Shown one piece after another: positions 1 to 4,972 of a stretch of 9,811 bases of DNA. The DNA is taken from positions 1 to 9,811 of the forward strand of contig JBOGWX010000144.1 in NCBI GenBank assembly GCA_050694055.1, given 5' to 3'. The notes beneath the pieces were generated by a model. That model saw only the letters and a program-made list of their open reading frames with translations. It searched no databases and was not told where the DNA came from. Both the position numbers and the translations under genes were made by a program. Source of the stretch: WHSV01 sp050694055. GTDB taxonomy: Bacteria > Actinomycetota > CADDZG01 > WHSQ01. Positions within the stretch are counted from its first letter, which is position 1. Each line of letters opens with the position of its first letter.

Positions 1-24
1 CGGGATGCGAGTTACTTTCGCCAT
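1..24 (-). CDS. 5' end of an unidentified gene leaving the window on the left
   Basis: Only the first eight codons are in the window, reading M-A-K-V-T-R-I-P on the minus strand from an ATG at 24-22. The reason to call a gene is the very good ribosome binding site: the minus strand reads AAAGGAGGGAACCGCC directly before the ATG, so GGAGGG sits 7 nt from the start. A nested palindrome lies just upstream at 46-80. The gene points away from the attachment site at 222-265 and would belong to the integrated element lying left of it. Eight residues cannot identify the product. Basis: start and Shine-Dalgarno are seen; the existence of a full gene is inferred. Confidence 0.5.
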
Positions 25-30
25 GGCGGT

Positions 31-40
31 TCCCTCCTTT
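31..40 (-). promoter_or_regulatory. Strong Shine-Dalgarno for the left-edge gene
   Basis: On the minus strand these bases read AAAGGAGGGA, a near-perfect complement of the 16S rRNA 3' end, with 7 nt between GGAGGG and the ATG at 24-22. It fixes the start of the partial gene. Confidence 0.6.
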
Positions 41-45
41 ACTCA

Positions 46-80
46 GCCTGAGCACTACCACGGCGTGGCAGGGCTCAGGC
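46..80. repeat. Nested palindrome upstream of the left-edge gene
   Basis: GCCTGAGC (46-53) and GCTCAGGC (73-80) are exact reverse complements. The interval between them contains a second small inverted repeat, CCAC-GGC-GTGG (57-67). The whole folds as two stacked stems. It lies upstream of the Shine-Dalgarno of the minus-strand gene starting at 24, so it could be an operator or a 5'-leader hairpin. No T-run follows on either strand, which argues against a classical terminator. Confidence 0.5.
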
Positions 81-126
81 GGAGGGCCGCCACCTTCAAT
101 TTCAACGGAGCCGGGGACAACCTCCA

Positions 127-221
127 AATGGTCACAGCCAGCCACAAACGTCCAAAAGCGTTCGCCCAGCTAGTCGTCACTATTCAGTACGGCTCGAAGA
201 TGCTCGAAACACTTCGCTCCG
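127..221. repeat. Element-end repeat left of tRNA-Glu core 1 (pairs with 5622-5716)
   Basis: These 95 bp align without gaps to 5622-5716, with about 83 identical positions by hand count. Both copies run directly into the 44-bp tRNA-Glu core. The same end sequence beside two cores indicates that two related elements integrated one after the other in the same orientation. The copy at 5622-5716 has a tandem 11-bp repeat further left; the corresponding bases here (about 94-115) do not keep it. Confidence 0.75.
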
Positions 222-265
222 ACCTTTCAAGGCGGTAGCACGGGTTCAAATCCCGTTGGGGCCAC
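222..265 (+). repeat. Attachment core 1: tRNA-Glu(UUC) 3' segment
   Basis: First of three identical 44-bp copies. The sequence fits a tRNA read on the plus strand. The anticodon loop is CTTTCAA (anticodon TTC) with 3' anticodon strand GGCGG. The T arm is ACGGG-TTCAAAT-CCCGT. The acceptor strand is TGGGGCC and the discriminator is A. The D arm and acceptor 5' strand are missing, so this is not a functional tRNA gene but the 3' piece that tyrosine integrases use as attB/attP. The integrase pseudogene runs through it on the other strand. Element-type sequence lies on both sides (repeat at 127-221; integrase 3' end and 11-bp repeats to the right), so it looks like a junction between two tandem elements. 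Confidence 0.9.
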
Positions 266-322
266 CCAGTAAAACTGCAGGTCAGAAGGCTGCTCGATGT
301 TGGTAGGGATCTTACCCGGGTT

Positions 323-344
323 GGTGGGGCCGCGGTGGGGCCGC
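323..344. repeat. Tandem 11-bp repeat right of core 1 (candidate integrase arm site)
   Basis: Two perfect copies of GGTGGGGCCGC, period 11. They lie 57 bp right of core 1, inside the 3' end of the integrase frame. Related pairs occur at 4728-4744, 5589-5610, 5822-5843 and 9312-9333, each near an attachment-like core. Pairs of short direct repeats flanking the core are the usual form of arm-type sites bound by the N-terminal domain of tyrosine integrases. The arm-site role is inferred. Confidence 0.5.
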
Positions 345-1066
345 GAGAGATGCGAACAAGAGATTCGAACAAGAGAGCATCGAGGCGCTCCAGGATATCG
401 TCCTCGGCGTCATGGTAGAGGTGGCCGTAGCGGTCCAAGGTGAACGCTACAGACGAGTGGCCGGCTCTTACTGAGACCTCCTTAGGATCCGCCCCAGCCG
501 CTACCCACATAGCCACGAAAGTGTGGCGAAGCTCGTGAAACTTTAGGCCGGGCAGCCCAGCGGCTTTGATCGCGGGCCGCCACCAACTGCGACGGAAGCC
601 GGCTCGTCGGAGTGCTCCGCCCTTAGGACCGGTGAAGACAAGCGAGTCGGGATCTATTGATACGTACTGCTCCAAATGCACTTGTGCCTCCGAGGCGATC
701 CGCCGTGGGAGTGGGACGCTTCTTAGAGACCGCTTCGACTTCGGCGGGCCGAAGGACAATTGCCCGTTGGCCTCCACAAGCGACTCCGCAACCTGAACTC
801 GACCACGGACGGGATCCAGCTTCGACCGACGCAGTCCAGCGAGCTCGCCGAATCGGAGTCCGCCGTACGCGGCGAGCAGCACAAGTGCTCTGAAGCGAGG
901 CTCGATGGCATCAGCGAGCGCCTCGACCTCCCGTGCCATCAAGAAACGTTGCTCGACATGGCGCTCGGGTGGAAGAGGCACACCTTGACAGGGATTGAGG
1001 GGAATCCTTCGATCAGCGACTGCCGCTCTCATCATCTGAGATAGAGCATTGAAGGACTTACGAACG

Positions 1067-1321
1067 GTACACATCCCCTTCGATGCCGAGGCCGCCAACC
1101 TGTTCTTCCAGCTGGTGTCGTCGCGCTACGAACGGGCGAGCGTGATCGTGACCTCGAACAAACCGTTCGGTCGCTGGGGCGAGGTCTTCGGCGACGCTAC
1201 CGTGGCCGCCGCGATGATCGACCGGCTGGTGCACCACGCCGAGGTCGTCAGTCTCAAGGGCGACAGCTATCGGCTGAAGGACCGCGATCTGGGGAGGGTG
1301 CCCAACGACGACGCTGCGTGA
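1067..1321 (+). pseudogene. istB: IstB-type ATPase of an IS21-family element, 3' remnant
   Basis: About 84 C-terminal residues of the IS21 helper ATPase, which remodels target DNA for the IstA transposase. Recognisable family sequence starts at VHIPFDAEAANLFFQ and includes SSRYERASVIVTSNKPFGRWGEVFGD, the C-terminal sensor region of the AAA+ fold, then AAAMIDRLVHHAEVV and SYRLKDRD. Full IstB proteins are about 250-270 residues, so the Walker A and B part is missing. The open frame continues upstream to 1049 through integrase DNA, which is not istB. The remnant is fused head-on to the integrase: the two genes meet tail-less at about 1067 on opposite strands. The stop is TGA at 1319-1321. No istA is present. 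Confidence 0.85.
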
Positions 1322-1338
1322 CGAGGTCCCCGGGGAGG

Positions 1339-1390
1339 GGGGTCAATTTTCAACCGGCGGAAAGGGGTCAATTTTCAACCGGCGTTGACA
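1339..1390. mobile_element. Terminus of the IS21-family element, with two 21-bp direct repeats
   Basis: Two identical 21-bp units (1339-1359 and 1364-1384), each beginning GGGGTCAATTTTCAACC, are spaced 25 bp apart, start to start. The DNA then ends in GTTGACA at 1390, so the outward reading begins TGTCAAC. Multiple internal repeats next to a TG...CA tip, just downstream of istB, are the usual form of an IS21 end. The opposite end and istA are missing, so the element is a fragment covering about 1067-1390. Confidence 0.75.
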
Positions 1391-1428
1391 GTCCCAACCT
1401 ACGGGCTTTCTGTCCGTGGGTTTGGGAC
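1391..1428. repeat. Long hairpin abutting the IS21 end
   Basis: GTCCCAACCTACGG (1391-1404) pairs with CCGTGGGTTTGGGAC (1414-1428) through one bulged T and one G-T pair, with a 9-nt loop. It begins immediately after the putative IS tip at 1390. There is no T-run, so a factor-independent terminator is uncertain. It could instead be the palindromic target into which the element inserted. Confidence 0.5.
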
Positions 1429-1675
1429 TCACCAGTCCTCGTCAGCTTCCCGACTGAAAGTGCCAGGAGCGAGCACCGACAGCGTCACCAGATGGCCTTC
1501 TGCCGACCGAGGTAGGAGCGCAGCGACGCGACAACGATTTGAGCGCCGCACGGTGTGGATCAGATCAGGCTCGGGGCCGACCGGACGCAGAGGACCAGGA
1601 CCGAGTACCTCAGGCCAACAGCGGCTTCAGAGATTTCTGTCCTGTCGGACGGTGGGTGCCACTCAGACTTCTTTG
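1429..1675. other. Non-coding stretch between IS remnant and TetR gene
   Basis: I see no gene here. The open frames crossing it on the plus strand have no family signature and run antisense into the TetR gene. The DNA is probably junk left by the IS insertion plus the 3' flank of the regulator. Confidence 0.4.
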
Positions 1676-2275
1676 TCAATCGGCCACGAGGCTGTCGGTG
1701 AGCAACTTGGTCATCCTCACCGCGTACTGCTCGGGCGACCAACCCAGCTCGCATGTGAGCTCGCGCCACGGGCCTTGCATCGTGAGCGTATAGAACAGGT
1801 CCGCCGCCTCCTCCACGGTCCAGCCTTCTGAGAGTCGACCCTCTGCTGCGAGGCGCTCGATGATCGCGTGATGGGCGGCCCTGCTGCGACTCATCCGATC
1901 CCTCCAGGCGCCGCCCAAAGCAGCGTCCTGGTACTGCGCGGCCTCGAGGACTCGGGCGACCGAATCGACCTTGGCAGAGTAGGTGCTGTGTAGCTCAACC
2001 GCTCGTCGCAGCATCTCGATCCCCGATTCGGCTGCGAATACGTGGGCCAGAAGCTTCTGGAAGCCGAGGCTCTCGGGCATGAACTCCACCAGCGCGAGGA
2101 GCAGATTGGCGCGGTCTCCGAAGTGAAGATAGATGGCCTGCCGCGACACCCCGGCCCGCTCGGCTACGTCCTGGAGACGCAGTTCCGGGCCGAGTTCTTC
2201 GATCAACTCCCAGGTGGCCAGGAGTATCCGGTGGCGCGTGTCCGGGGCTACCGAGACAGATGCCTCACTTGACAT
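1676..2275 (-). CDS. TetR/AcrR-family transcriptional regulator
   Basis: A 199-residue protein of normal family length. The N-terminal DNA-binding domain is clear: helix 1 around residues 13-28 (TRHRILLATWELIEELG), then the helix-turn-helix at about 34-54 (LQDVAERAGVSRQAIYLHFGDRANLL), whose AIYLHF recognition helix is diagnostic. The rest is the variable ligand-binding and dimerisation domain, rich in Trp and aromatics towards the end (residues 155-185), so the inducer is probably small and hydrophobic. The gene is divergent from the oxidoreductase at 2337, with a 61-bp gap that carries a 29-bp inverted repeat. The usual arrangement is a repressor controlling itself and the divergent operon. 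The ATG at 2275-2273 has no good Shine-Dalgarno at normal distance (GGAGGG is about 19 nt away), so leaderless translation or another start is possible. Confidence 0.85.
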   Translation of the reverse strand: MSSEASVSVAPDTRHRILLATWELIEELGPELRLQDVAERAGVSRQAIYLHFGDRANLLLALVEFMPESLGFQKLLAHVFAAESGIEMLRRAVELHSTYSAKVDSVARVLEAAQYQDAALGGAWRDRMSRSRAAHHAIIERLAAEGRLSEGWTVEEAADLFYTLTMQGPWRELTCELGWSPEQYAVRMTKLLTDSLVAD

Positions 2276-2277
2276 GG

Positions 2278-2306
2278 TGTAAAGCTACCAGATACCCTCC
2301 TTTACA
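2278..2306. promoter_or_regulatory. Candidate TetR operator in the divergent promoter
   Basis: TGTAAAG (2278-2284) and CTTTACA (2300-2306) are perfect inverted repeats 15 bp apart, centred in the 61-bp gap between the TetR gene and the oxidoreductase. Size and position fit an autoregulatory TetR operator. The right arm extends towards TTGACG on the minus strand (2318-2313), a possible -35 for the regulator. Binding is inferred. Confidence 0.55.
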
Positions 2307-2336
2307 TCACGTCAAGCGACGACCCGGGAGATCTGA

Positions 2337-3470
2337 ATGAGACATCAGGACGAGAAAGTTGGGACGATCGTCATCGGCGGAGGCCAGGCGGGGCTGGCAA
2401 CCGGCTACCACCTGGCCCACCGTGGTCTTCCCTTCGTGATCCTCGACGCCAGCGGGCGCGTCGGCGATGCGTGGAGAAAGCGCTGGGATTCACTGCGCGT
2501 CTTCACCCCCGCCCGCTTCAACGGACTCCCCGGGATGCCTTTCCCGGGCCCTCGTCATTCGTTTCCCAGCAAGGACGAGGTCGCGGACTATCTCGAGGCT
2601 TACGCAGCTCGATTCGAGCTGCCTGTGAGGTCGGGCACGAGGGTGCACCGCGTCTCAAAGACCGAACACGGATTCGAGGTCGCGGCAGGTGATCGTGTGT
2701 GGCACGCGAACAATGTCGTTGTCGCCATGGCGACCGATCAGGTCCCCCGGATTCCGTCCTTCGCCGGGAATCTAGATCCCGACATCCTGCAACTCAACAC
2801 AGCTAACTACAGGAATCCGACCCAGCTCGACGACGGGCCGGCGCTTGTCGTCGGCGCAGGGAACTCGGGAGCCGAGATCGCCCTAGACATCACGCCGCAT
2901 CATCAGACTTACCTTTCGGGAAGGCATCCCGGTCACGTTCCCTTCCGGGTCGAAGGACGCTCCGGGCGAGTGTTCGTGCCACTGGTTATCGGCTTTGCGT
3001 TCCATCGCGTAGTCACTGTTCGCACACCGATCGGACGCAAGGTCCGGCCCAAGCTTCTTTCGCACGGGAAGTCGTTGATACGTACGAAGCCCAAGGATCT
3101 CGTCGCCGCCGGCGTCGAACGGGTTCCTCGCGTCACGGGTGTGGAGAACGGACGACCACTCCTGGAGGACGGCCGCGTGGTCGACGTGAGGAACGTGATC
3201 TGGTGCACTGGGTTTCGTCCCGACTTCTCGTGGATCGATCTTGACATCTTCGGTGGCCAGGACGATCCGATAGAGCCGGTCCACGAGCGCGGCATCGTCC
3301 CATCGGAGCCGGGGCTGTACTTCGTCGGCCTCTTCTTCTTGTACGCGGGCTCGTCGGAGTTGCTGCGCGGAGTCGGTCGAGACTCGGAGCACATCGTCAG
3401 CCATATCGCCAAGCACCGTCCTGGAGCGGTGCTCGAATCTTCCCGACCTGTTCATGCCGCGGCGCGATAA
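2337..3470 (+). CDS. FAD/NAD(P)-dependent oxidoreductase, flavin-containing monooxygenase-like
   Basis: A 377-residue two-dinucleotide-binding-domain flavoprotein of the FMO/CzcO-like group. The FAD Rossmann motif is at the N-terminus (IGGGQAGLATGYHL; Gly14, Gly16, Gly19), followed by the FPGPRHSFPSKDEVADYLEAYA segment typical of this group. The NAD(P)H Rossmann motif is VGAGNSGAEIA (Gly173, Gly175, Gly178). The late conserved region NVIWCTGFRPDFSWI precedes the C-terminal FAD contact PGLYFVGLFF. The FMO signature F-x-G-x3-H is not intact near FAGNLDPD, so Baeyer-Villiger or S/N-oxygenation activity is only probable. Homologues oxidise small nucleophilic or ketone substrates in the cytoplasm; the substrate here is unknown. 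The ATG at 2337 has GGGAG 6 nt upstream. It overlaps the methyltransferase by 17 bp, so the two are co-transcribed and probably act on one compound under TetR control. Confidence 0.85.
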   Translation: MRHQDEKVGTIVIGGGQAGLATGYHLAHRGLPFVILDASGRVGDAWRKRWDSLRVFTPARFNGLPGMPFPGPRHSFPSKDEVADYLEAYAARFELPVRSGTRVHRVSKTEHGFEVAAGDRVWHANNVVVAMATDQVPRIPSFAGNLDPDILQLNTANYRNPTQLDDGPALVVGAGNSGAEIALDITPHHQTYLSGRHPGHVPFRVEGRSGRVFVPLVIGFAFHRVVTVRTPIGRKVRPKLLSHGKSLIRTKPKDLVAAGVERVPRVTGVENGRPLLEDGRVVDVRNVIWCTGFRPDFSWIDLDIFGGQDDPIEPVHERGIVPSEPGLYFVGLFFLYAGSSELLRGVGRDSEHIVSHIAKHRPGAVLESSRPVHAAAR

Positions 3471-4095
3471 ACATTCGGCCAATGAGATCAAGCGGCGCTA
3501 CTACGCTCGCGAGGCGAGGACCTACGACACTGAGGCGGACTTCTGGGAGCGACGGCTCCTCGGCACGGAACATCGGAGCTGGGCCTGCTCACGTGCGGCC
3601 GGGGACACCCTAGAGGTCGCCATCGGCACGGGCCTCAATCTCCCTCACTACCCCCTAGGTGTACACATCACTGGGATCGATCTCACCCCCGAGATGCTCG
3701 CGGTAGCCGCGAGACGCGCGCGCGACCTCGAACGCGATGTCGATCTGCGGGAGGGTGATGCGCTAGATCTCCCATTCCCCGAATCGTCCTTTGACACGGT
3801 TGTTTGTACGTATGCGCTGTGCTCCATCCCCGATGAGGTTCGAGCGATCGACGAGATGAAGCGTGTCCTACGGCCCGGAGGTCGCATGATCCTGGTCGAT
3901 CACATCCGCAGCTCTGTGAAACCGCTCTACTGGCTGCAGCGGATCTACGAGTTCATCCCTGCCCGGACGAAAGGCGAGTACATGACCCGGCGACCTTCGC
4001 TTCACGTGGAGCCAGCCGGTTTCAGAATCGAGGACCGTGATCGAATGCGAGCCGGCATTATCGAGCGCCTAGTCGCACTGAAACTGCGGGGCTGA
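3454..4095 (+). CDS. Class I SAM-dependent methyltransferase
   Basis: A 213-residue methyltransferase of the UbiE/Methyltransf_11 type. SAM motif I is EVAIGTGLNLPHYP (Glu54 to about residue 67, with Gly58 and Gly60). The acidic ribose-binding residue is in GIDLTPEML (about 74-82). Motif post-II is LREGDALDLPFPESSFDTVVCTYALCSIPD, and VLRPGGRMILVDHIRS is the usual strand-4/5 region. After it, KPLYWLQRIYEFIPARTKGEY resembles the C-terminal part of small phospholipid or quinone methyltransferases, so the acceptor may be lipophilic. The start at 3454 overlaps the oxidoreductase stop by 17 bp and has no obvious Shine-Dalgarno, suggesting translational coupling. An oxidase-methyltransferase pair under a TetR regulator suggests stepwise modification or detoxification of one small molecule; this is inferred. 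Confidence 0.85.
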   Translation: MPRRDKHSANEIKRRYYAREARTYDTEADFWERRLLGTEHRSWACSRAAGDTLEVAIGTGLNLPHYPLGVHITGIDLTPEMLAVAARRARDLERDVDLREGDALDLPFPESSFDTVVCTYALCSIPDEVRAIDEMKRVLRPGGRMILVDHIRSSVKPLYWLQRIYEFIPARTKGEYMTRRPSLHVEPAGFRIEDRDRMRAGIIERLVALKLRG

Positions 4096-4110
4096 GCTTC
4101 GGCATTCTGA

Positions 4111-4126
4111 CGCTGTCTAGGCAGCG
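4111..4126. terminator. Small hairpin between convergent operons
   Basis: CGCTGT-CTAG-GCAGCG forms a 6-bp stem (one G-T pair) in the 56-bp gap between the methyltransferase stop and the toxin stop, which converge. Position suits a shared terminator, but there is no T-run on either side and the stem is short. Confidence 0.25.
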
Positions 4127-4151
4127 AGGAGAGCACCTGCGACGGAACCTG

Positions 4152-4427
4152 CTAACGCCTGCCTCTCTGCTGATACGCCTCTGATCGGTGCTTGATGGCC
4201 CGGACGATCACAAGTTGTGAACGACGACTGCCCTCGATCGAATAAATGATGCGATAACGACCAACGCGCGCGGACCAGAGCCCTCTCAGCCTGCCGAGAA
4301 GAGGCTTGCCGGCGGCTTCCGGATCGCCCTCAAGATCGGTGAGGGCGTTGAGCACCGGCTCCTGAAGATCATGCGGAAGGGCTTCGAAGTGGCGTTGGGC
4401 TTGTCGGGTCAGCTGGACCCGAGCCAT
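4152..4427 (-). CDS. RelE/ParE-family toxin (probable mRNA interferase)
   Basis: A 91-residue basic protein with the RelE/ParE fold signature: an N-terminal helical part (TRQAQRHFEALPHDLQEPVLNAL), the loop GKPLLGRLRGLWSARVGRYRIIYSI (residues about 41-65), then LVIVRAIKHRSEAY at the C-terminus. The R-x-G-x-Y-R-I-I-Y strand and the late basic-His-Arg-x3-Tyr segment carry the catalytic residues in ribosome-dependent RelE RNases, which cleave mRNA in the A site. Gyrase-inhibiting ParE members are a less likely alternative. Its ATG overlaps the antitoxin stop as ATGA (4429-4426), so translation is coupled and toxin follows antitoxin, the normal order for Phd/YefM-RelE pairs. Length and motifs look intact. 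Confidence 0.85.
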   Translation of the reverse strand: MARVQLTRQAQRHFEALPHDLQEPVLNALTDLEGDPEAAGKPLLGRLRGLWSARVGRYRIIYSIEGSRRSQLVIVRAIKHRSEAYQQRGRR

Positions 4428-4696
4428 CAGCGGCGTTTGGTCTTGCGGACGTCCTTGAGCTCAACGAGACGCCCCGCCGCGACATCGGCCTCGCTTCTCT
4501 TGAGAGCCTGCATGAGATCCTTGTCCTGGAGGATGTCGAGCGTCTCCTCGAGCGACTCGTACTCGTCGGCTGACAGCATGACCGCCGAGGGACGGCCATT
4601 TCGCGTGATCAACACGTGCTCTTGCTTACTCTCCAGAGCATCGAGAAGCTCTGTGAGATTCGCACGGGCCTCGCTGAAGGGCACTATCTTCGCCAT
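4427..4696 (-). CDS. Phd/YefM-family antitoxin
   Basis: An 89-residue antitoxin. The N-terminal half is the Phd/YefM DNA-binding fold: MAKIVPFSEARANLTELLDAL, HVLITRNGRPSAVMLSADEYESLEETL (residues about 27-54). The C-terminal third, acidic then basic, would wrap the toxin and inhibit it. I place the start at the ATG at 4696-4694. The open frame continues 25 codons upstream, but that extension would run over the operator and into the 11-bp repeats and does not look like a Phd N-terminus. The first gene of the pair, it normally represses its own promoter, more strongly with toxin bound. The pair lies beside a decayed element end (4728-4876) and could stabilise the island by post-segregational killing. 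Confidence 0.88.
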   Translation of the reverse strand: MAKIVPFSEARANLTELLDALESKQEHVLITRNGRPSAVMLSADEYESLEETLDILQDKDLMQALKRSEADVAAGRLVELKDVRKTKRR

Positions 4697-4702
4697 GAAA
4701 AG

Positions 4703-4727
4703 CAGTGTACAGCATTTCGTACAACTG
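4703..4727. promoter_or_regulatory. Candidate YefM-type operator of the toxin-antitoxin operon
   Basis: Two GTAC-centred palindromes lie just upstream of the antitoxin ATG: TGTACA (4706-4711) and CGTACA (4718-4723). Their centres are exactly 12 bp apart, and the outer bases CAGT/ACTG extend the symmetry with one extra base on the right. YefM-YoeB operators are known for a TGTACA core in two repeats with this kind of spacing, so the match is specific. Repressor binding is inferred. Confidence 0.6.
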
Positions 4728-4744
4728 CCCCACAAGAACCCCAC
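4728..4744. repeat. Degenerate 11-bp tandem repeat, element-end type
   Basis: CCCCAC occurs at 4728-4733 and 4739-4744, period 11. It has the period of the GGGC-type pairs elsewhere but is inverted in strand sense. It lies about 106 bp left of the tRNA-Lys-like core at 4851, close to the 104-106 bp seen left of the tRNA-Glu cores at 5717 and 9438. It also overlaps the upstream region of the antitoxin. Confidence 0.35.
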
Positions 4745-4748
4745 GCGA

Positions 4749-4793
4749 CGACGGAAAATGACGAGAACCAACGAGAAATGCTGAGAAACGAAA
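4749..4793. repeat. A-rich element-end repeat (pairs with 9337-9381)
   Basis: These 45 bp align without gaps to 9337-9381, with about 36 identical positions by hand count; both contain ACGGAAAATG and end in ACGAAA. Each follows an 11-bp repeat pair and precedes a tRNA-derived core by about 56 bp. The two copies therefore mark the same kind of element end, here followed by a tRNA-Lys-like core and there by tRNA-Glu. Confidence 0.6.
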
Positions 4794-4850
4794 GCGCAGA
4801 TCAGGCGCCCTTTGACGCCAAAACGCAGTTCACGGCAACGGACTAGATGG

Positions 4851-4876
4851 GACTCTTAATCCGTAGGTTCAGGATT
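4851..4876 (+). repeat. tRNA-Lys(CUU)-like segment, attachment-site relic A
   Basis: GACTCTTAATCCGTAGGTTC is what an actinobacterial tRNA-Lys(CUU) reads from the anticodon loop (CTCTTAA) through the variable loop, followed by CAGGAT. The match stops before the T loop, and there is no D arm, so it is not a tRNA gene. It matches 9191-9211 with one mismatch over 21 bp (ACTCTTAATCC, then R, then TAGGTTCAG). Read on the minus strand it gives a tail ending P-E-P-T-D-stop, as is common where integrase genes run into a tRNA-Lys attachment site. Confidence 0.55.
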
Positions 4877-4972
4877 TGCCGAAGCTGCAGCGGTGGGATC
4901 CTCCGACGCGTGCCGCTCATACACTTCTCCGAGTAGGTCAAGAGCATAATCATTCACGGGTGTTGATGCCAT
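4856..4972 (-). CDS. 38-residue ORF overlapping the SLATT-like gene's 3' end
   Basis: The ATG at 4972-4970 opens a frame of 38 residues (MASTPVNDYALDLLGEVYER..., ending ANPEPTD) to a TAA at 4858-4856. It overlaps the last 19 bp of the SLATT-like gene in another frame. It is acidic with one predicted amphipathic helix (residues 6-22). The last residues come from the tRNA-Lys-like relic, so the 3' end was shaped by integration. Three readings are possible: a small coupled gene; the original C-terminus of the SLATT-like protein displaced by a frameshift near TATTTTGC; or chance. No clear Shine-Dalgarno precedes the ATG. Confidence 0.3.
   Translation of the reverse strand: MASTPVNDYALDLLGEVYERHASEDPTAAASANPEPTD

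Larger units (their letters stand above)
184..1068 (-). pseudogene. Tyrosine recombinase/integrase, 5'-truncated, with att-encoded C-terminal tail
   Basis: Catalytic part of an actinobacterial phage or integrative-element integrase. Numbering follows the open frame that starts at 1098. The active-site set is complete: Arg82 in GLRFGEL, a beta-hairpin Lys near 110-112 (PPKSKRS), His188-x-x-Arg191 (HELRH), His214 (AGHSS) and nucleophile Tyr224 in LDRYGHL. Integrases of this type usually run to 350-400 residues; here the arm-binding N-terminal domain and most of the core-binding domain are gone. The first 10 or so residues of the open frame come from istB DNA on the opposite strand, so homology starts at T-V-R-K-S, and the reading to 1098 is a chimera. 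The tail from about residue 278 (GWPQRDLNPCYRLERS) is the reverse strand of the tRNA-Glu core. Lacking the DNA-binding domains, it is very probably inactive. Confidence 0.85.

Noticed and set aside
222..265. A functional tRNA-Glu gene at any of the three cores
   Set aside because: Only the 3' half is present at each copy. The bases upstream do not supply a D arm or an acceptor 5' strand (GGCCCCA), and the 5' anticodon strand is imperfect.
323..344. Short CRISPR-like array from the repeated 11-bp units
   Set aside because: Units are adjacent without spacers, only two per site, and no cas gene is present.
1385..1831. Plus-strand open frame of 148 codons after the IS21 end
   Set aside because: Starts in the IS terminus, has no recognisable domain and runs antisense into the TetR gene.
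2883..3491. Minus-strand open frames of about 200 and 160 codons
   Set aside because: Antisense to the well-supported flavoprotein; no motif, no ribosome site.
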